From M3007 sp044350425 (lineage in GTDB: Bacteria; Bacteroidota; Bacteroidia; Chitinophagales; Saprospiraceae), in assembly GCA_044350425.1 (NCBI GenBank), contig JBILHS010000078.1:1-28378 (forward strand): a DNA stretch of 28,378 nt. The letters run 5' to 3'. Below the pieces are notes generated by a model. The model saw nothing but the letters and a program-made list of their open reading frames with translations. It searched no databases and was not told the origin of the DNA. Positions within the stretch are counted from its first letter, which is position 1; each line of letters begins with the position of its first letter. Positions 23,298-28,378 of this stretch are shown in pieces. The position numbers and the translations under genes were made by a program.

Positions 23298-25517
23298 TTA
23301 CTTTTGGGTTGCGACAGCACTGCCTGCGATCGATTGTGCTTTTTCCATCAACTGTACCAACTCCGTCCGGTATCCATTCGGGTCGTTTTTCGCCGCTTTA
23401 CGGGCACGACTGATAGCATGTTCATAAGAGGCCGAAGCCTTGTATTTTGAATCTCGCAGCAATAAGCCAAACTCTGCGATGGATGAAGCCAGCAGAAAAT
23501 TTTTGCTTTCGGTTTTGCGATCCATTGCCGCTGCATTCAATCGGTACTCCATCAATTTGCTGGGCTGCTCTCCTTTGGGTTTTTTATAACGGAGTTGTAG
23601 GACCATCAGATCATTGCAGCCAACTGCAACTGAAGTATCAGGTTGGGTAACTACCACCAGGGCAGAATCGGCTTTGCTCAGGCTAGGCAAAGACCGTCCG
23701 GCAGGTACGATCTCGTAGATCGCCGTGACGCGGTGCCCCACGCCCAGTTCGCCCGCATCCTTTGCATCGTTGTTGAAATCTTCTGTGGCCAGCATGCGGT
23801 TCTCGTAACCAATGAGTCGATAGCCAGCCACATGGGCCGGGTTGAAATGCACCTGCAACTTTACGTCTTTGGCGATGGCGAAAAGCGTACCACCAAACTC
23901 CTGCATCAACACTTTTTTAGCCTCACTGAGTTGGTCAATATAGGCATGGTTGCCATTGCCTTTGTCGGCCAGACTCTGCATTTTACCATCCTGATAGTTG
24001 CCCATGCCGTAACCTAATATGGTGAGGTAAACGCCGCTTTTGCGTTCATTTTCAATGAGTTTCACCAGTTCATCTTCACTGCTCTGTCCCACGTTGAAAT
24101 CGCCATCTGAACAGAGGATCACACGGTTATTTCCATTGGAGATCAGGTTTTTGCGTGCAGTCTCGTAGGCCAGTTTGATGCCTGCGCCGCCAGCTGTGCT
24201 ACCTCCGGATTGGAGGGCTTCCAGCGATGCTTTAATCCTGGGTTTATCCGCGCCTGAAGTGCTTTCAAGCACCAGTCCGGCAGCTCCGGCGTACACCACG
24301 ATGGCCACGCGATCATTGGGCCGCAATTGGTCGATGAGCATCAAAAGGGATTGTTTCACCAATGGGAGTTTGTTCTCAGAGCCCATGCTTCCGGATACGT
24401 CGATCAGGAACACCAGGTTGGAAGCAGGCAATTGCCCCAGATCAATTTTTTCGCCCTGGATCCCGATGGTCATCAGGAGGTTCTTTGGGTTCCAGGGGCA
24501 GGGTGCTACTTCGGTATGGACCTCGAATGGATCCCTGCCACTGCGGGGTGCTTCGTATTGATAATCAAAGTAATTGATCATTTCTTCCAGGCGGACTGCG
24601 TCTCGGGGCGGAAGTTGATTGGCATTCAGGTACCGACGGATGTTGGCATAGGAGGCCGCATCCACGTCAATGGAAAAAGTGGAGATTCCGTTTGACTTGG
24701 CATCCTGAAAAGGATTTTCAACAATTCGGTTGTATTGTTCTCTGGAGACATCGTCGATAGGGTCGGGTGTGGATGTACCCCAGGTTTTGGGCGCTTCTTT
24801 TATGGGTTCTGATTGAATGGCGTTGTGAAGTGCCGGGCTTGCCTTCAATTTGTCAGCAGCAATACCGCTGGTAATGACCTGGAGTTGCTTCAGGTCCTGG
24901 ACCGGTGGCAAACCACCCGAGATCCGGATACCGTCAATATAGGTATCAGTACCGTTTGAACGAGCGCCCCTGATATTCACCTCACCACGTTCTACGGACG
25001 AAACATCCACGGTGCTCGACTTAATAGAATGGATATCTCTTTTAGGGAGTTTTTTATATTGCTCAGGCGAAATGGTACATCCGCTCGAGGTTTTATCCTG
25101 TTGAATCAGCGGAACTTTGTACGCGGCAATATTAACTTCTTCGAGTACTGTGGAATTGGACATGACCACATTTTGAGTCGTAATCTGGGCCTTCAGCACC
25201 TGTATGCCGACGATCTTTTCGGCTCTAAAACCAGTGTAAGAAATTTCCAGATCGTAGGTGCCCGGGTCAAGCTGGATGCGGTAGTCGCCGTTATAATCCG
25301 TGATCGTTCCACGAATAAAAGTGCTATTTTGGGAAACTTTGATGGTGGCTCCGATCAGGGCTTCGTTGGAATCAGACACATTTCCGGAGAGGATCGTCTG
25401 AGATGGGAGGCCAGGCGCAATCAGCGCACAAAAGAGCAGAAGTCCGCCAATGCTGCTGCCCATCCAGACTTGGAAAGCCGAAAGGCTTAGGCTGGGGAAG
25501 TAGTTCCTGAGTTTCAT
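23298..25517 (-). CDS. YfbK-type VWA protein with carboxypeptidase-like and TonB-plug-like N-terminus
   Basis: A 739-aa envelope protein. It has a hydrophobic signal/anchor (about 20-40), a carboxypeptidase-regulatory-like beta-sandwich (43-118, GTITDYNGDYRIQLDPGTYDLEISYTGF), a short plug-like segment (about 160-215, VNIRGARSNGTDTYIDGIRI), a YfbK-type N-domain (about 260-360) and a VWA domain. The MIDAS DVSGS is at 373-377, and the YfbK C-terminal region continues to about 725. The first two parts are those of a SusC/TonB receptor, but no beta-barrel follows. The VWA domain should bind a protein partner through Mg2+; the partner is unknown. A terminator follows at 23232-23272. Confidence 0.9.
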   Translation of the reverse strand: MKLRNYFPSLSLSAFQVWMGSSIGGLLLFCALIAPGLPSQTILSGNVSDSNEALIGATIKVSQNSTFIRGTITDYNGDYRIQLDPGTYDLEISYTGFRAEKIVGIQVLKAQITTQNVVMSNSTVLEEVNIAAYKVPLIQQDKTSSGCTISPEQYKKLPKRDIHSIKSSTVDVSSVERGEVNIRGARSNGTDTYIDGIRISGGLPPVQDLKQLQVITSGIAADKLKASPALHNAIQSEPIKEAPKTWGTSTPDPIDDVSREQYNRIVENPFQDAKSNGISTFSIDVDAASYANIRRYLNANQLPPRDAVRLEEMINYFDYQYEAPRSGRDPFEVHTEVAPCPWNPKNLLMTIGIQGEKIDLGQLPASNLVFLIDVSGSMGSENKLPLVKQSLLMLIDQLRPNDRVAIVVYAGAAGLVLESTSGADKPRIKASLEALQSGGSTAGGAGIKLAYETARKNLISNGNNRVILCSDGDFNVGQSSEDELVKLIENERKSGVYLTILGYGMGNYQDGKMQSLADKGNGNHAYIDQLSEAKKVLMQEFGGTLFAIAKDVKLQVHFNPAHVAGYRLIGYENRMLATEDFNNDAKDAGELGVGHRVTAIYEIVPAGRSLPSLSKADSALVVVTQPDTSVAVGCNDLMVLQLRYKKPKGEQPSKLMEYRLNAAAMDRKTESKNFLLASSIAEFGLLLRDSKYKASASYEHAISRARKAAKNDPNGYRTELVQLMEKAQSIAGSAVATQK

Positions 25518-25528
25518 GTGTAAAGAAA

Positions 25529-25616
25529 TTTTAGGTAAAAAAGATTGTGAGCGTAAATGATGCAGCCCCGGTTTGCATTACACAAACCGGGGCTGCTTTT
25601 ATCTTTTTACCTAAAA
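25529..25616. terminator. Nested hairpin between dsbD and the VWA gene
   Basis: The inner stem gcagccccggtttg/caaaccggggctgc (25562-25575 with 25583-25596, 7-nt loop) is perfect and GC-rich. An outer stem, ttttaggtaaaaa-gat with atctttttacctaaaa (25529-25545 with 25601-25616), surrounds it with one bulged base. It lies between the dsbD stop and the VWA start, both minus-strand. The short T-runs adjoin the inner stem on the plus strand, so it may also stop antisense transcription. Confidence 0.75.
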
Positions 25617-25625
25617 AAGGGAAGG

Positions 25626-27818
25626 CTATTTTATCCCTAATCTTTCTCCGCTTCCATCTTTTTGCAACTGTTTAAAAGCCTCTAATCCACATTCCAGAAA
25701 GGCCTGATATACTTTTGGATCATGTCCATTCTGATAATCAGTCGGCTTGTTCAGCAGTGTTTTGCCATCGTTGTTCAGGAGCACATAATAGGGTTGTGCA
25801 CTCACATCGAAGTTGTTGACCTGGAAGGAGGACCACTTGGATCCTACCGTACGGAGCTTTTCGCCCGTTTTCGGATCCAGCAAATAGGCGAAATCGTTGT
25901 CCGGGAAAAGCCGCACTTTTTCGTCTACGTAGAGTGACACCACCACGTAGTCGTTGCGAAGGCGTTCAATGATGCCCGGCAATGGCCAGACAGTTTCCTC
26001 CATTTTGCGGCAGTTCACACAGCCATGTCCGGTGAAATCGACAAAAATGGGTTTGTTTTCCAATTTGGCAACGGCGATGGCCTCATCAAAATCATGGTAG
26101 CAATCCAGGCCTTGTGGACAGCCGGGGCCATCATGGGCTTTGGGTTCGTGGCCTTTTTTGAAACTGTAGTGTACGGGTGGCGCCAGACCGCTGAGCAGAG
26201 AAAGGGAGGTATAACTGATCAGTCCCCAGCCCACGTAAGCCGCAAAGGCCAGCGAGGTAAATGCGATGGCAAGGCGTCCGACGCCGGGGGGACTTTCGTT
26301 TCCTTTCCATTTTATGATACCAAGCTGATAAAGTCCCAGTAAGAGTGCGCACAGGATCCAGATGATCATGAACGGTTCGAATTTCAGGACGCCCCACTGC
26401 TCCACCATATCGGCCGTACTGAGGAATTTGAAAGCCAGCGCCAGTTCAAGGAGACCCAGGGTTACTTTCACATTGTCCATCCATCCACCTGATTTAGGAA
26501 GAGAATTGAGCCATCCGGGGAACATCGCAAACAAGCCAAAAGGCAGGGCCAGTCCCAGGCCAAAGCCAAACATGCCAATGGCGGGCTTGAGGGGTATAAA
26601 ACCGAACAAGGACGCGCCGGCATTGGAGCGGGCGGCTTCTACCAGCAGGGTACCTACGATCGGGCCGGTACAGGAAAAAGAGACCAGCACGAGGGTAAAG
26701 GCCATAAAAAAGGTGCCCAGCAGACCACCCCGGTCGGCCATTTTATCACTTTTGTTGACCCAGGAAGAGGGCAACTGAATTTCATAAAAGCCAAAAAAGG
26801 AGAATGCGAATATGACCAGCAGCACGAACATCAGCAGGTTGAACCACATATTGGTACTCATGTTGTTGAGTGCCGTAGGACCCAGCAGGCTGGTAATGGC
26901 CGAACCCAGCATCACAAAGATCAATACAATGCTGGCAGAGTAGATGAAAGCGTTTCGAAGGCCTGTGCGACGGTCTTTGGAGCGTTTTACAAAGAAGCTC
27001 ACCGTCATCGGGATCATTGGAAAAACGCAGGGGGTGAGCAGTGCAATGAGTCCGCCAACGAAACAAAGCAGAAACAGCGATACCCAGGAGGCGCCGTCGC
27101 TGCTGCCGTCTGAAGTGTTATCATCACAGGTCCCGGCGTATTGGGTGGCGTTGATGTCTCTTTTGGAGTAGAAAAAGCCTTTGAAGTTGGGGTCATTGGG
27201 TTTTTCTATGGAAGTGCCGGAGGAGTCAGCACCTGAAGTGATTCCCGAAGGGATCATGGCAGCGTTCCCACTCAGGGTGTCTTCATTTTTTGGGCTGTCT
27301 GCTTTAGCAGGAGCTTCAGTCAGAGGAGTGATCGCAGTACTGCTTCCACAACCTTTCAGGGGCGGGATCGTGAATGAAAAATCTACATCCCGGGGCGGCT
27401 CGCAGTGGTCGTCATTGCAGGCCATGAAATTGAGATAGCCAGCTATAGGTTTGCCTGGATCCTTTACCTCTACCCTTTGTGTAATGATAGCTTTGTGCTT
27501 GAACTTGGTGAGGTTCATGCTAAACATCTTGTCATAGGTCTTGACAATTTCCCCGCCCTCTTTGGCCTTTCCAATGAGTTTATAATGGGGGCTTTCCTGA
27601 AACGTCAGGGTAGTGGGTACCGGGCCGTCTTCACTTTCCAAAAATTGAGAATACGTGTAGAACCCATCGCTGATAATACCCGTCATGATCAGGTCTACCT
27701 GGCAATTGCCTACCTCTTTACTTGAAAAGGACCATTTTACAGCACTTTGAGCAAATAAGGCGGTATAGATGAATACAGCAAACAGCGTAAGGAAGGAGGT
27801 TCGAATGCCGGTGTGCAT
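25626..27818 (-). CDS. dsbD: Thiol:disulfide interchange protein DsbD
   Basis: A 730-aa membrane protein that carries electrons from cytoplasmic thioredoxin to periplasmic reductases. A signal peptide (1-24, ending ALFAQS) is followed by the N-terminal DsbD domain with cysteines in FMACNDDHCEPP, then a linker. The membrane domain has the two redox cysteines in LTPCVFPM and FSCTGP, and the C-terminal thioredoxin domain has GCVNC. All three redox pairs are present. The ATG at 27818 is chosen because the 43 codons upstream in frame lack family similarity and would overlap the preceding gene. A close paralogue of its N-terminal domain lies 23 bp upstream. Confidence 0.95.
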   Translation of the reverse strand: MHTGIRTSFLTLFAVFIYTALFAQSAVKWSFSSKEVGNCQVDLIMTGIISDGFYTYSQFLESEDGPVPTTLTFQESPHYKLIGKAKEGGEIVKTYDKMFSMNLTKFKHKAIITQRVEVKDPGKPIAGYLNFMACNDDHCEPPRDVDFSFTIPPLKGCGSSTAITPLTEAPAKADSPKNEDTLSGNAAMIPSGITSGADSSGTSIEKPNDPNFKGFFYSKRDINATQYAGTCDDNTSDGSSDGASWVSLFLLCFVGGLIALLTPCVFPMIPMTVSFFVKRSKDRRTGLRNAFIYSASIVLIFVMLGSAITSLLGPTALNNMSTNMWFNLLMFVLLVIFAFSFFGFYEIQLPSSWVNKSDKMADRGGLLGTFFMAFTLVLVSFSCTGPIVGTLLVEAARSNAGASLFGFIPLKPAIGMFGFGLGLALPFGLFAMFPGWLNSLPKSGGWMDNVKVTLGLLELALAFKFLSTADMVEQWGVLKFEPFMIIWILCALLLGLYQLGIIKWKGNESPPGVGRLAIAFTSLAFAAYVGWGLISYTSLSLLSGLAPPVHYSFKKGHEPKAHDGPGCPQGLDCYHDFDEAIAVAKLENKPIFVDFTGHGCVNCRKMEETVWPLPGIIERLRNDYVVVSLYVDEKVRLFPDNDFAYLLDPKTGEKLRTVGSKWSSFQVNNFDVSAQPYYVLLNNDGKTLLNKPTDYQNGHDPKVYQAFLECGLEAFKQLQKDGSGERLGIK

Positions 27819-27841
27819 ATTATTTGGGCAAAAAAAGTGAA

Positions 27842-28336
27842 TCAATGTTGGGACGTTTTGGTGTTGCAGCCCGCAAGAACAGGAATATTGATAGAGAAAT
27901 TTGCATCTTTTGGTGGCAGGCACATTTCGTCGTTGCAGGTCATGCAATTGACAAAGCCAGTGACGGGTTTGCTTGGATCCAATATTTCCACACGTTGGGT
28001 GAGTACGGCTCTGTGTTTGAATTTGGTTAGGTTCATGTTAAATACAATGTCCTTCGTCCGGTACATGTCTCCACTTTCTGCTGCTTTGCCAATCAGTTTG
28101 AAATGGGTTCCGGGCTCAAAATTTAAGGTGGTGGCCACCGGGCCATCCTCATTTTCCAGGAATTGGGAATAAGTACACCAACCGTCTTCCAGGATGCCGG
28201 TAAAGATTAGATCTACCTGGCAATTGCCCGCATCTTTGGCTGTGAACGACCATTTGATCGGATTTTGGGCAAAAAGGGCACTGGAAAATAACACCGCAAA
28301 AAGGGTGAGTAGCGTATTTGGAAAGGATGTGCGCAT
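27842..28336 (-). CDS. Stand-alone DsbD N-terminal-domain protein
   Basis: A 164-aa secreted protein homologous over its whole length to the first part of the adjacent dsbD product (KWSF, GNCQVDLI-TGI, YSQFLE-EDGP, MNLTKFKH). It has a signal peptide (about 1-23, ending ALFAQ) and keeps the cysteine pair in CMTCNDEMCLPP, with one extra Cys. It ends shortly after, at CNTKTSQH, without membrane or thioredoxin parts. It probably arose by duplication of the 5' end of dsbD and could accept electrons from DsbD as a soluble periplasmic thiol carrier; this is inference. The ATG at 28336 is used, the frame beyond having only a TTG at 28375. Confidence 0.9.
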   Translation of the reverse strand: MRTSFPNTLLTLFAVLFSSALFAQNPIKWSFTAKDAGNCQVDLIFTGILEDGWCTYSQFLENEDGPVATTLNFEPGTHFKLIGKAAESGDMYRTKDIVFNMNLTKFKHRAVLTQRVEILDPSKPVTGFVNCMTCNDEMCLPPKDANFSINIPVLAGCNTKTSQH

Positions 28337-28378
28337 GGTAAGGGTATGAAAAATGGTAAATCTAAAGGGATACAACCG

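Overview
The window looks like a chromosomal segment of a Bacteroidota bacterium, most likely from or near the Saprospiria (lineage is inference). Five coding regions at 9951-16833 end in type IX secretion (T9SS) sorting domains. Several genes are preceded by the Bacteroidota -7 promoter element TAnnTTTG. Shine-Dalgarno sequences are essentially absent. No rRNA, tRNA, CRISPR array, transposase or phage gene was seen.

Layout. 1-4429: a 78-bp tandem repeat, an orphan NarL-type response regulator (-), fumC (+), an esterase (-) and a MarR regulator (-). 4506-9561: lpdA (+), a cyclase/formamidase-like hydrolase (+), a short serA (-), a trimeric-type purine nucleoside phosphorylase (-) and an Hsp20 chaperone (-). 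9562-16833: an accessory-looking plus-strand block. It holds a possible AraC relic, a 5'-truncated metallophosphoesterase, an SHD1/YHYH protein, a two-repeat DUF1566 protein, a jelly-roll-like secreted protein, and a second metallophosphoesterase broken by a stop codon and two frameshifts. 17011-28336: a minus-strand run of a MazG-like pyrophosphohydrolase, a DEAD-box helicase, an ABA4-like membrane protein, nadC, a peroxiredoxin-like protein, aspS, a VWA/YfbK protein with a TonB-plug-like N-terminus, dsbD, and a stand-alone copy of the DsbD N-terminal domain.

Most genes are housekeeping: TCA cycle and 2-oxoacid dehydrogenases (fumC, lpdA), serine, NAD and purine metabolism (serA, nadC, PNP), translation (aspS) and periplasmic thiol chemistry (dsbD and its neighbour). 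The secreted block is the main accessory feature. Its genes are packed into a probable operon (one ATGA overlap, gaps of 4-64 bp), and both of its phosphoesterases are damaged.

The most unusual signal is between the genes. Six gaps are filled nearly edge to edge by long inverted repeats (arms 12-32 bp, three with perfect arms of 27-32 bp). The arms are built from short AT-rich or simple words, and most gaps have their own word set. They differ from the four ordinary GC-rich terminator hairpins also present. Single-arm versions of such word repeats form the leaders of the response regulator and fumC and the repeat at the left edge.
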